A stretch of DNA of 64,000 nucleotides, taken from positions 3,663,501-3,727,500 of the forward strand of contig JARFIW010000588.1 of assembly GCA_036346225.1 (NCBI GenBank). The letters run 5' to 3'. The stretch is from Platerodrilus igneus. Its lineage: Eukaryota; Arthropoda; Insecta; Coleoptera; Lycidae. The notes below the pieces were generated by a model. It worked only from the letters and a program-made list of their open reading frames with translations, was not told where the DNA came from and did no database searches. Shown piece after piece: positions 45,771 through 57,417 of the stretch (position 1 is its first letter; every line of letters starts with the position of its first letter). The translations under genes were made by a program, and so were the position numbers.

Positions 45771-46055
45771 TGTAGAACCGTCACTGAAATTAGCAAACGC
45801 CGCTTTACGGCGCTGCCCTTTATAGTGACGGGTGCAAGTATATAAGAAGCTACCCGCTTCAAACACCCTTGCGCAGGAACACTTTATGTTTCTCAAAAGT
45901 AATACTCAACTTGTATTAAACTGTGCAATTTACTGGCATAAAATATAACTTTTTTGGACGAGACCTAAAAATCACTCTTGACATATATGTCACAACACAT
46001 AATAATCAATCGCCTACTGCTTAAGTTTAAATACATATGAGGCGCGTTTGCAACA
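45771..46055 (-). repeat. BEL 5' LTR
   Basis: 285 bp, nearly identical to 40045-40329, and followed by the ACGCC duplication. Confidence 0.92.
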
Positions 46056-46060
46056 ACGCC

Positions 46061-46676
46061 AATGAAAACTATACAACCCGCAAGACAAATAAATCCACAA
46101 CAAAAATTTAAGTCATTCAATGCACAAACAAACTAAACGCGAACAAGTAATCCACATTTTAATAATGCAAACTTTAACAACCAATACAAACAATTCTCAA
46201 AACCAACATTCTACCCGAACTTTTCAAAACCCACATATCAACCAACATTTAACTCGAACTTTTCAAGACCCGCATTTCAACCGAGGTTTAACCAAAATAT
46301 AAATCAACAAAGACCAACATTTAACGCGAATCCTAACAGAAACTCACCGATGATAAACAATAATAATCCCAATAATTATTACAAACCTACACCAATGGAT
46401 ACCTCATCTGGTAACACCAGACCTAACACAAAAATAACGCACATAAGACCAAATCCTAATCAAAAACGCACTTTCACTTCAGAAGAGCTATTTCATCAGG
46501 AAGTAGAAGAGTATGGAGACGAACAGAATAATAATAATCAACCGTGTACGAATAACGAACAAAATCAATCAAACCATTATGAACGCGAAGAACCACAAGA
46601 AAATTACGAGGAAGACGACGAAGAGAATACATGTTCAAATTTTCAAAAGGACCATTTTATAAACGACCTAACGTAA
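46061..46676 (+). pseudogene. gag: errantivirus gag, second part
   Basis: Continues the gag frame after the BEL insertion. An in-frame TAA at 46134-46136 interrupts an Asn/Pro/Gln-rich, low-complexity nucleocapsid-like tail (46350-46676). The pol frame starts 46 bases before the gag stop, one base back relative to gag, which fits -1 frameshifting as in retroviruses. Confidence 0.78.
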
Positions 46677-49642
46677 TAAATCTAAATAATATGAATCACC
46701 TTGTATTACCCTATATCGAAATACCCCACGCTGAATTTAAATTACTAATCGATACCGGATCTTCTAAAACATTAATAAGCCCGCGAACAGTAAAAAAACA
46801 TTATCTAAACTACGTAGAGAGAGAACCCTTTAAAATTAAAACCGCCCATCAAACAACCATACACCAATTCGTAGCAAACATACCTTTACCAAAAACCTTT
46901 AACGTAAAGATGAAACACAAATTCTGCATATTTGAATTTAATGACAAATATGACGGACTATTAGGAATGGACCTTCTAAGAAAATTAGGAGCCAATATAG
47001 ATATCAAAAACCGATTATTAAGAACCAAGTATGGACGAATCCCCATTAAATTTCAAAATACCCAAATAGACGAAAAATATACATTAGAACCCCGAACGGA
47101 AAAAAAAATAAGAATCTCCGTAAATTCAAATAAAAACTTAGGAATAATAAACCACATAACTTTTCAACAAGGAGTAGAAACCCCAACCGCATTAGTAAAA
47201 ATCAAAAATAATTACGCCACAACGACCATATTAAACTCAAATAATTACCCCGTAGAACTATTTTTAACAAACCCGATTAACGTAGAAGAATTAAACTTTA
47301 ACGAAATGGAAATAGATGAATCCCCAAACGAAAATTATAACCCCGTAGAAAATGACGAAATGTTAAAACAAAATTTAAATAACATCCGATTTAACCGCGA
47401 CCTAAATCACGAAGAACAAAAAGCAATACAAAAATTATGTTACGAGTACCGCGATATATTCCATTGCGAAGGAATACCCCTAACGTTCACAAATACAGTT
47501 AAACACAACATTGAGCTAACAGATAACAAACCCCTATTCACCAAAGCATACAGATTACCCCAGGCAAGTCAGGAAGAAGCCGACAGACAAGTAACCGATC
47601 TATTAGATCAAGATATAATACAACACTCCAATTCACCATGGAGCAGCCGCGTACTAATAGTACCAAAGAAACTAGACGCATCAGGAAAACGGAAATACCG
47701 AATGGTAATAGATTACCGCAAACTAAATGAAAAAACGGTAGACGACAAATATCCGTTATCGAACATAACAGAAATATTAGACAAGTTAGGCAAATGCCAA
47801 TATTTTTCGACGCTAGACTTAGCATCAGGATACCATCAAGTAGAAATGGAAGAAGGAGATACACAGAAAACAGCCTTTAGCACACCTAGAGGACACTACG
47901 AGTACAAACGGATGCCATTTGGACTGAAGAACGCACCCGCAACTTTTCAACGAGTAATGAATAACATACTACGAGGGATACACAACGAAAAATGCCTTGT
48001 GTACCTAGACGATATAATAGTGTATTCAACATCATTAGTGGAGCACATAGAAAGATTAAGAGAAGTGTTCGAAAGATTAAGAACCGCAAAATTTAAAGTA
48101 CAACTAGACAAAAGCGAATTTCTACAGAAAGAAGTAACCTTTTTAGGACACGTAATATCACCCCAAGGAGTGATGCCAAACCCCGACAAAACAAACGCTG
48201 TATTAAATTACCCTATACCCAAAACGAATAAAGAAATTAAAGGATTTTTAGGCCTTAGCGGATATTACCGAAAATTTATAAAAGGTTATGCTCAAATAAC
48301 AAAGCCCCTAACCAATTGTTTAAAGAAGGGAAACAAAATTGTACATACCCCAGAATTTATAAAAGCAGTAGACAAAATCAAAAGTATTTTAACAAATCAC
48401 CCCGTATTAGAATACTCAGACTTTTCGAAACCATTCATTTTAACAACAGACGCATCAAATGTAGCCTTAGGCGCAGTATTAAGCCAAGGAACAGTAGGTA
48501 ACGACAAACCTATCAGTTACGCATCAAGAACCCTTAACGGAACAGAGCAACGATACAGTACGATAGAGAAAGAATTGTTAGCCATAATTTGGGCAACAAA
48601 GTATTTTAGACCGTACCTATACGGACGGAAATTCTATATATATACCGATCATAGACCATTAGTATGGCTATGCAAACTCAAAGAACCTAACTCGAAATTA
48701 CAAAGATGGAGAATTAGACAAGAAGAATATGATTATGAGATCATATACAAAAAGGGAATTTACAACAATAATGCAGACGCCTTAAGTAGAATCCAACTTA
48801 ACGCACTTGAGACAGAATCATTAGCAGGAAACGTAGACGAAACCGAAGTCAGAGAAGACCCAGAAGAAATGGAAACTATACATTCAACACAAAATGACGA
48901 ACCGGAAACCGCAATAAAAATTTTAAACGAAGCTATAGACATGAAACCCAATCAATTTATAATCACAGAAGTTTTAAACAACCCCAACCCTGTAAAATAC
49001 ACGAAAGTGGATAATAAGAAAATTTACAAAATTCAAATAACCAAAGACGACAATGAGTCACAAATAATTAAAATATTAAAGGAATACACCCCCGAGAAAA
49101 AACGATTTTACTTTTATTTTAACACGGAAAACTTATATAAACGATTTTCAGAAATATATGTAAAACTATTTAACAATTCTGGCCCCGAACTTATAAGATG
49201 CACAAGAAAATTAATAACATTAGACGACCCTGACGAAATAAATGACGTAATAAGAAACCAACACGAAGGAAAGACCAACCATCGAGGAATAAACGAGACC
49301 CTAAAACAAATTATGAGACGTTACTACTTCAAGGACATGAAAGAACTAACTACAGACTTTATCAATCAGTGCGAATTATGTGATAAAGCCAAATATGACA
49401 GAAAACCCCCAAAGATACCCTTAATGTTAACTAAAACACCAGACAAACCTTTCCAGAAATTACATACAGATACTCTAGTAGTAGAAGCACAAAGTTACCT
49501 AACAATCGTGGACGCATTTACGAAAATAGGACAAGCAATACCAATCACTTCTAAAAATAGTATAGACGTAACCCAAGGATTTCTACACTATTTTACATTT
49601 TACGGAACACCAGAAACAATAACATTAGATAACGGAAGCGAA
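46631..49642 (+). pseudogene. pol: errantivirus pol, up to the LINE insertion
   Basis: An open frame with protease (KLLIDTGSSKTLIS), RT (YRMVIDYRKLNEKTV; FSTLDLASGYHQV; CLVYLDDIIVYS with catalytic YLDD), RNase H (ILTTDASNVALGAVLSQ; IYTDHRPLVWL) and integrase: a zinc-binding CELC and the core Asp residues in LHTDTL and TLDNGSE. The reading frame is intact for all catalytic residues up to the second Asp, after which the LINE interrupts it and adds its own codons in frame. Confidence 0.92.
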
Positions 49643-51485
49643 ATTATTCGAAAATGCAGGAAAGCTAAAGAACAATGGATTGATGAAAAGTGCAAAGAAG
49701 TACAAACTAAGATGGAAATAGGAAAGACAGACGAGGCATACAAATTAATTAGAATGAATTTTAGGGATATAAAACCGCATAGCAAAAATATAAGGGACGC
49801 ACAAGGAAACGTCATTATAGAAAACGTAGAGAAAGTGAGTAGATGGCAAGAATATATAGGGAATTTATATGCAGGAGAGGAACTAACTGCATTAGAACAG
49901 GAATCAGACATTGAAAATGATGACTTGGGATACCCTATACTTCGAGACGAGTTTGAATTAGCATTAAAGAGTCTGAAAAATGGTAAGGCGCCGGGTACAG
50001 ATAAGGTGCAAGCAGAAACTCTAAAAGCCGCTGGACAAGCAGTAACGGAACGTCTCTTCCAACTTGTAAGCTATATGTATGAGACAGGCGAGATACCCAA
50101 AGACTTCAAACGTAGCATCATAGTAACTATACCAAAAAAGAAAGGCACGGATAGATGTGAAAATTTTCGAACAATAAGTTTGACAGCACACGTGTCAAAA
50201 ATATTAACTAGAATTGTGCAAAGACGAATGGAAAAACGAGCTGAAGAAATACTAGCAGAAGACCAATTTGGGTTTAGGCGAAACAGGGGAACACGGGAGG
50301 CTATTTTAGCTCTGAGAGTGATAATGGAGAAAACAATAGGAAAAGGGGAAAGCGTGTATATAGGGTTTGTAGATCTGGAAAATGCATTCGACAATGTAAA
50401 TTGGAAAAAAATGTTTGAAATACTCAAAAAGATTGGAATGAGTTATAGGGATAGACGAATAGTACATAGCTTATACAAAGAGCAAACAGCAGTAATAGAA
50501 TTAGAGCAGGAACGTAGAGAAGTAAATATTAGGAAAGGGGTGAGACAAGGATGTGCCCTATCCCCATTGATTTTTAACTTGTACATAGAAGAGGCAATGA
50601 ATACTGTCAAATGCAGGAAGACATTTGGAATTACTATGCAGGGACAAAAAATTGATATGCTTAGATTTGCAGATGATATAGCGGTACTAGCGTCTAGCAA
50701 GGAAGAGTTAGAAGCTGCTCTTAATGAAATGGAAACAGTTCTAACAGAGAGATACGGTATGAAAATTAACAAAACTAAAACTAAAGTTCTAGTTTGCAAA
50801 GGTGGGGAAAATAAATCAAAAACAAGAATACAAGTATTTAACACGAACTTAACAAGAGGTTAAGGATTTCTGCTACCTAGGAAGCCAAATAACGCAAGAT
50901 GGGAAAAGCACAAAAGATATAAAACAAAGATTAGCACAAGGTCGTGCTACATTTAACAAGAAAAAGCAACTATTGTGCTCAAAGACCACAAACATAGAAA
51001 CAAGGAAAAGATTGCTTAAAACATATGTGTGGAGCACTGCACTGTACGGCTGTGAAGCCTGGACGGTAGGAGAAGCGGATAAGAAAAAGGTAGAAGCCTT
51101 TGAAATGTGGTGTTACAGGCGTATGATGAAGATATCATGGACAGACAAAGTTAAGAACGAAGAGGTACTAAAATGGTAGGGAAGAAAGAAATATGTGGAA
51201 AACGGTAAAAATAGGAGAGATAGGATGATAGGCCACATACTACGGCATGAGGGAATAGTGCGGAATATATTAGAAGCAGAGATAGGAAAAAAGAGAAGAA
51301 GAGGCAGACCTAGATTAGACTACTGCACACAGATAGTAAAAGATGTAGGCTGTAGGGGTTTCAGGGAGATGTGTAGACTAGCCCAGAACAGAAATAAATG
51401 GAGGTACGCATCCAACCAATCCCAAGATGGATTAACTAATGACGAAAAGATAACTGTGCTTAAACATGATGATTATTATAAGTAA
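49643..51485 (+). pseudogene. LINE reverse transcriptase
   Basis: RT motifs in order: GKAPGTDKVQAETLKAAGQ, IIVTIPKKKGTDRCENFR, VDLENAFDNVNW, GVRQGCALSPLIFNLYIEEA and LRFADDIAVLAS (catalytic FADD). Past a frameshift near 50850 comes the C-terminal region (WSTALYGCEAWTVGEADKKK; MIGHILRHEG; GRPRLDY), interrupted by TAG at 51177-51179. The RT copies element RNA at the target. Confidence 0.88.
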
Positions 51486-52369
51486 CTACAAGAATTGGTT
51501 GGGCAATATTCTCGAATAATGTTAAGTGTGTGAAAGGATTTACTGGAAAACCATTATTTCGGCAAATGTCTAAGTGTTGGGGGATCTTGGTAGCCACAGG
51601 TTGCTTAACCTCCTTCACTGAATCTCGGTAAAATAGGGTATAAAATTAGAAAACAATAGAAAGGGAACGAGCTGAATACACATACTCCCTGAAAAGAAGA
51701 AAAAGAAGAAAACCACCAAAAACGCAAAATCAAAGTAGCTGCTTATATAACTCTAACAAATGAAAATCAAATGCCCACAATATCTAGGTAGCATTGCAAG
51801 TTTTTCCTGGGTTTTCCTTGCAATATTAACATGAAATACAGCCTACATACATGATTTCTATTTATACATAAAATAACTAATTACATAAAAATAAGCATAT
51901 TAACAATCCTTGTAAAACAGCATTGGTATCTGACAAGTATAAATCCACAATAAGGTTACCTCAAAACCATATACAATCTCTGTTGAACAGTATTGGTATC
52001 TGACAAGTGTACACCCGCCATAGGGTCGCCTCAGATCCATATACAATCTTCATAGAACAACATTGGTATCTGACAAGTGTAAACCCGCCATAGAGTCGCC
52101 TCAGAACCATGTTAAAATCTACCAAAGAGGTAACTTAAAGCATAATGAATTTTCCCCCTCAAAATAAATATAAAAAAACGACTACTTAAGCCTTTCAATA
52201 ATGCAATCGCACACTTCTTTAATAACCATCCTCTCAATTGTATAAATAGAAACATGTTAAAAAATGTTTTCCAATTCCAAGTTATTGAATTTATATGAAA
52301 TTGCGAAATACTTGCAACTAATGCTGACTGTGCGAAAATATAAATTGGAAAATATATTAAATCGCCAAA
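51486..52369 (+). other. LINE 3' region before duplicated tail
   Basis: Noncoding. Includes three 70-bp repeats listed separately. No gene. Confidence 0.6.
51905..52110 (+). repeat. three tandem 70-bp repeats
   Basis: Copies anchored at 51921, 51991 and 52061 share CATTGGTATCTGACAAGTGT followed by CCGCCATAGGGTCGCCTCAG-like sequence. Confidence 0.88.
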
Positions 52370-52959
52370 TGGTTAAGTGTTGGGGGAACTTGGCAGCCAC
52401 AGACTGCTTACCTCCCTTCACAACCATTGAAGGTCGGAGAAATAGGGCATATAACTGTAAAACAATAGAAAGTGATAGAACTGCATCTAACAAGAAAGAA
52501 TATCGCATATGAGGAAAGACAACAAACATAGAATAAGAAGAAAATTGTTGAAAGCATATGTGTGGAGCACAGCACAGTATGCCTATGAAATACGGGAAGT
52601 CTGAAACGCAGAGAGAAAAACGGTAGCAGCCTTTTGAAATGATGTGCTTCAGATGTATGAGGACGATAGCATGGACAGACAAAGATAATAACAAATAAGT
52701 TACAGAAATAGTAGGGGAACAAGCATATCTGGGGAAAAAGAGAAATAGAAGGGCGGAATACGTTTCAAGGCATTTTTGGAGAATAGTATGTGATATATTA
52801 CAAGCAGAGATAGAAAAAAAGAGGTAGATGTAGACCTAGATCAGACAGTTATAGATGCAAACAGTGCATATTTCAGGGAAATCTGTAGGTTAGTTCAGAA
52901 TAGGGAACAACGATGGTACGCGTCTAACCAGTTCTAGGACTGAAGACTTAAAGATGATG
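52370..52959 (+). pseudogene. second, diverged copy of the LINE 3' end
   Basis: GTTAAGTGTTGGGGG...CAGCCACAG matches sequence near 51570. GCATATGTGTGGAGCACAGC matches 51020. The coding C-terminus is repeated in shifted frames and ends at the same 3' tail. It is more decayed than the first copy. Confidence 0.78.
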
Positions 52960-52971
52960 AACGGAAGCGAA

Positions 52972-53637
52972 TTCAAAAACGAAACAATTCAAAACACTTT
53001 AGAATTACACAAAATAAAAATTCACTTTATAACGGAAAACCACCCTGAATCAAACGGACTAATTGAAAGACTACATTCAACCCTATTAGAACAGATCAGA
53101 CTATTAAGAATAAATTACAAGAAAGAACACATAAGCAATTTAATGTCATACGCATTAATCGCGTATAATAACACGATTCATTCAACTACAAATTTTACAC
53201 CCTTAGAACTAACCTTAGGACATTCAGATTCACGTAACCCCTACGATATACATTACAACAAAGAAATCTATCAGCAATACGCTAAAGACCACAAAGAGAA
53301 GCTAAAAATAACCTACGACAAAGTAAAGGACAAATTAGATAACGATAAAGAGCGAATTACCGCGACCCGTAATAAAAACTCAGACATAAACAAATTTTCC
53401 ATAGGACAAACCGTATTCGAGAAAAATTACCAAAGCAAAAGATACAAAACGGCACCTAGAAATTTAGGACCCTTTAAAATCAAACGAATATCCGACAAAA
53501 ACGTAGCCGCGATAGACGACGGCAAGATAACAAAATATGTTCACCTCAAAAATTTAAGACACCCTGTACTTTCAGATGGACAATCGTCACCCTTACCGTC
53601 AACCTCCACCCAGGTAGAACGGACACAGAAATTATAA
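52972..53637 (+). pseudogene. pol: errantivirus pol, integrase C-terminal part
   Basis: Resumes immediately after the LINE. ITENHPESNGLIERLHSTLL carries the third catalytic residue (Glu of LIERL). A basic C-terminal domain follows (KRYKTAPRNLGPFKIKRI). The frame ends at TAA 53635-53637. Confidence 0.88.
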
Positions 53638-53639
53638 TT

Positions 53640-55319
53640 GAAGACAAAGAATAACCCCGGTATACTAGCAATTAAATTAGGCAGTATGCAAAACACCATA
53701 GATTATTGGACCTTTGCACAAAAATTCGATTTAACCGAGCTAAAACAAGAATTTCAAATAATCAAAAATAATTATTTTTGACTAAAACAATCAATGGACA
53801 CAACAAAATTCGGAAAAGAATACGCAATAGAAATGATGAACTACGACAGTATAACAGAAAGCATTTTGAAAAATATCGAAGACAAATTTAATCGACTAAT
53901 ACCTACAGAACAAATGACGAAAAAAAAAAGAGGACTAATTAACGGATTAGGAAACGTAATTAAAGCAATTACCGGAAATTTAGATAACCAAGACGCGGAA
54001 CGCTATGACAACGCGATACAACAATTGATAGAAAATCAAAACGACATTAAAACCATAATTAGTAATCAAATATCGTTAACACAATCAACGATCATCAAAT
54101 TTAATGAAACCCTTAGAAAGTTAGTTAGAAATCAAGATAGTATAGCCAATCGAATAGAAACCTTAGAAAATAACATACAAACTACCATGTTAGGCATGCG
54201 AGATTTAATCAGATTCAATACGATATATAACCAGATAATATCAACCCTAACTTTAATTCAACAAATCCTAGCAACATTAGAAAACGCAGTAACCTTTGCA
54301 AAATTAAATACTCTACATTCAAGTATCATAGAACCAATAGATTTATTAAAAGAATTATTGAGAATAAAATCTTTTATAACTAACAGTAAATTACCTTTCG
54401 ATGTATTAGAATCAAACATTTTAATATTTGAAAAAATAGCCATAGTTAAAGGCTATGTAAAAAACAACGATATAACATTTTTAATAAAAATACCAATAGT
54501 AGAGATTAACAATTACAATTATTATCACTTATTTGCTTTTCCAATGAAAATGACTAGCACATACCAAGTTATTATTCCAAAAACCAAATTCCTATCCTTA
54601 AATGAACAAAGATATGGTTATACAAACGACAAATGTAATGAAGTCACACCCAATCAATACTTATGCCAATCATTAACAACCACAACAATTCAAGAAGACA
54701 GCCCTTGCGAAGTACAACTACTAAAGTTTACCAACCACTATGAAAATTGTGAAGCCAAACCTGTATTAATCAACAACATGAAAATTCAGAAAGTAACGGA
54801 AAATAAATGGATAGCCATTTTTCCCACCGAAGTAATCGCAACAATGTATTGTAATCAAGATGAAAGTAATTTAGCATTAACCGGAAGTAAATTAATCACC
54901 CTTAAGGAAAATTGTTATTTAAAATTAAAAAACCAAATAATTAGAGTTTACCAAGATCCAGTACAAAGCAAGAAATTATCAAATCTACCCGATCTGCAAA
55001 TCAAGATTAACCAAGAAGAAGATGAAGAAACCTTTCAATAACCAATGCAATTGGAACACCTGGAATTAGACAACTTAAACCACGCCATGAAACTCATGGA
55101 AGAATACAAAGAAAAAACTGAACGAGATCAAGACGCCCAAAGTGCACTATGATAACATTAGTGTATGGACAATTATATTGATTTTATTGACTATTTTATT
55201 AATCATTTATGTAACGTACAAAATATGTATTAGATTTAAGAATAATAAAGAAAACAGTTTTAGATTTAAGAAACCCAAACAAACAAATGTACCCCTAGAA
55301 AATATGAATTTTAAATGAG
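53640..55319 (+). pseudogene. env: errantivirus envelope gene, broken
   Basis: The ORF 53794-55041 (415 codons) has a basic cleavage site (KKKRG at residues 43-47) followed by a fusion-peptide-like segment with GLINGLGNVIKAITGNLD, then helical heptad-like stretches and several Cys residues. This matches the insect errantivirus/baculovirus F-protein-related Env family, which mediates membrane fusion. Breaks: a TGA just upstream (53778-53780), a TAA at 55039-55041, and a frameshift near 55150 before the membrane anchor (WTIILILLTILLIIYVTY, near 55165-55220). It cannot make a full Env as it stands. Confidence 0.85.
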
Positions 55320-55393
55320 ATTAAACGAAAACGAATTTAATTAAAAATCAAGAAAAAGGTAAAAACCCTTAATTTTTAATGTACGTTGGGAGG

Positions 55394-55965
55394 AGTTATA
55401 GGAACCCCCATCTATTATATATATAAAACTAATATCTGTATTAGGAAATATTAGGAAACATTAGGAAATGTTAGGACAGTGCAACAATGTCGTTGCAACA
55501 TTTTATTACATATTATTAAGATGATTTCAGTTCCCACGAGTGGAAACGCTACAAAGTAGCACAAGGATAAGTGACACTGCAGATGTCAGGTCACAGACGG
55601 TCGTCGGATGTCACGTACCGAGATTACGCAGAATAGGCCTGCAACAATGTAATTATGAATAGCTTTTAAGATAGCAACTATGTATTATAAAGTGTAAGCG
55701 AACATTACGTCCGCAGGTTCCCACAGAAATGTGAGGGGGAGAAAGTTATATAAGGACTGGGAGCTCCACTCCTAGTCAGTTCATCAGACGTTCAGCTTTT
55801 ACCTTGCAGTTCACTGGTAACTCACTGTACAAATTAATTAATGTATTTCGACTTAGAATAAATTAATTCAAATTGTAATTGTTCAAATCTGTTCAAACAA
55901 ATAAATGTGTTAAGGACCAAAGAAGTCTTTTTAAAAAGGACCGCTCGAAGCCACGAACCTTAACT
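55394..55965 (+). repeat. 3' LTR of errantivirus
   Basis: 572 bp. Preceded by the purine tract GTTGGGAGG and followed by CGCG. Confidence 0.93.
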
Positions 55966-55969
55966 CGCG

Positions 55970-56084
55970 TACCAACTCAAATTATTACTATACAGGGGGG
56001 TACCTGCTACATTATCCCCCGACAAAAACATGCTAAATTGAAACAAAATTTAAATGTTTTTGTTACTCTACATCGTTTTCTGCT
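55970..56084. other. errantivirus target flank
   Basis: Continues the sequence interrupted at 37177. GGGGGGTACCTGC and ATTATCCCCCGAC form a short inverted pair near 55996-56022. No gene. Confidence 0.5.
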
Positions 56085-56400
56085 TGGATGCTTGTCTCGA
56101 TATGTTAAGGCAGATTTCTGCTAAAAAATAGCACATAAAGGCACAGTTTTGTGTAATTTGAATATAGATTAACCTCAGGTGTTTACTCCCGGGCATATTG
56201 TTACGATATATTCTGATATAACGTAAAGTGCAGTTAAGGTGAGTATTAAACTTTGTGTACATATATAACAGTATATTTTGCAGATCATGTCGCATGTTTT
56301 ACGGTGTTAAAAGACACATTTTAGCTTAATTATATGATCGTTGTATGCACGTTTTAATATATATGCAAATGATACAGGTATATTCATTCATCATGATTAA
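56085..56400 (+). repeat. dispersed copy of the foldback arm family
   Basis: GCAGATTTCTGCTAA, CCTCAGGTGTTTACTCC, GGCATATTGTTACGA and AACGTAAAGTGC occur in the same order as around 19690-19900 and 24330-24680. One copy only, without an inverted partner here. Confidence 0.78.
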
Positions 56401-57289
56401 TGTTCATATAAAAGTTTTTATTAAACACCGATTTTGCTTCCCACTAGCAATTTGAATATTTTAGTTTTAATGCGTACATCGCCCGATTTGAAGGACTATT
56501 TCATTCAGTTTATGATCTCCTGCATACTCATCGACTACTTTGAATATCTCACGTTAGGTAAAAATAATGAAGGAAAGCTTCTCTTTATGCAATTGCGTGG
56601 GCGCGACGATCCACCTTCTTGAATTATTTACTGCAAAGGTTGAACGAATCGGTTGCTTACTACGAGGACACTTTAGTCGGGGCCCCACCTCTCATGTTTT
56701 TTTTATTTTTAGGTAACATACCATAAATAATGCTTTCGCAATCGTTCTAATATCGCTATACTATTTCCGGGTTTACTCTGTTATATAATATCGTAGTTAT
56801 TATAAATCTTAGTCTATGGCATTCATTTCTATTCCGACGATGATTTACTAAGATACCAGTATATACATATACACCCATACCTCGCTTTATGGCCTAAATA
56901 CGTTCCACAAAACTTGGTCGCAAAGCGAAAAGCCGCATAAAAGGAATCAATTAATCTAATACAAATTCAAAGAAATCGGCTCCAAATTTGTTAAATATGT
57001 AACATGGTTTATCATTCAAAATGCATTTTATCTTTTTATTTCAATTAAATCAAAAATATATACATAACATGTACATACATTTGCACATAAAACAATAAGA
57101 GACTCCAAAAATCTATATACAAAAACGAGACAACTTCATGTTACATAAAATATGTGAATGTATACGTACATAATTTTTTAAAACGGCTTAAATCTGAAGA
57201 CTATGAAGAAATGGTAACCTGCAGATCACTGTCGTCATCCTTTTTCGCTGGTAAGGATGGGACTGGCTTAAAAAAATGTCCAACGTTGT
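56401..57289. other. no supported gene
   Basis: AT-rich. The ORF at 56434-56622 has no recognisable features. A GC-skewed block near 56880-56945 (CTCGCTTTATGG...AAGCGAAAAGCCGCATAAA) resembles a transposon end, but no partner was found. Confidence 0.5.
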
Positions 57290-57301
57290 TTGTCTTGCCT
57301 T

Positions 57302-57416
57302 CTTGTCTGTCAAAAGCTCACCGAATAGGCTACGAGGCAAGTGTTATTACCCCGTGCTACCTTGCGCCCAAATATCATGACAATAAGTAAACTCAATTGT
57401 TAACAATAGCATCAGG
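57302..57416 (+). other. conserved block shared with 25420-25534
   Basis: Reads as the end of a protein, RIGYEASVITPCYLAPKYHD then NK-stop (57388-57390). It is part of an ORF opening at 57154. The homology stops at GCATCA, where polymerase sequence begins. Confidence 0.6.
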
Positions 57417-57417
57417 A

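Larger units (their letters stand above)
40045..46055 (-). mobile_element. BEL/Pao retrotransposon inserted in errantivirus gag
   Basis: A 6011-bp element in minus orientation with 285-bp LTRs (TG...CA ends) and a 5-bp ACGCC duplication (40040-40044 and 46056-46060). A TTTATTGGCGACCGTGACAG site follows the 5' LTR on the minus strand, and an AAGGTGGGAG purine tract precedes the 3' LTR. The LTRs differ at about six positions. Confidence 0.94.
49643..52959 (+). mobile_element. 5'-truncated LINE (RTE-like) inserted in integrase
   Basis: Flanked by a duplication of AACGGAAGCGAA (49631-49642 and 52960-52971). Encodes a non-LTR reverse transcriptase but no endonuclease. The 3' end is ...CTTAAAGATGATG, a short GATGAT-type tail as in RTE-like elements. 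The element has a duplicated 3' portion (see 52370). The clade is uncertain. Confidence 0.88.
37182..55965 (+). mobile_element. errantivirus (gypsy-type with env), with two nested insertions
   Basis: LTRs of 571 and 572 bp (AGTTA...TAACT) are flanked by a CGCG duplication (37178-37181 and 55966-55969). Order: primer-binding site, gag, pol, env, purine tract GTTGGGAGG, LTR. The env and the AGTTA/TAACT ends place it with insect errantiviruses. A BEL element lies in gag and a LINE in integrase. The two LTRs differ at roughly ten sites, so insertion is fairly recent. Without inserts the element would be about 9.4 kb. Confidence 0.93.

Noticed and set aside
47538..50844. Several minus-strand ORFs over errantivirus pol and LINE RT
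   Set aside because: Antisense shadows of the well-supported plus-strand polyprotein with all RT motifs.
56880..56945. Possible DNA-transposon terminal repeat (CTCGCTTTATGG block)
   Set aside because: No inverted partner or target duplication was found within several kilobases.
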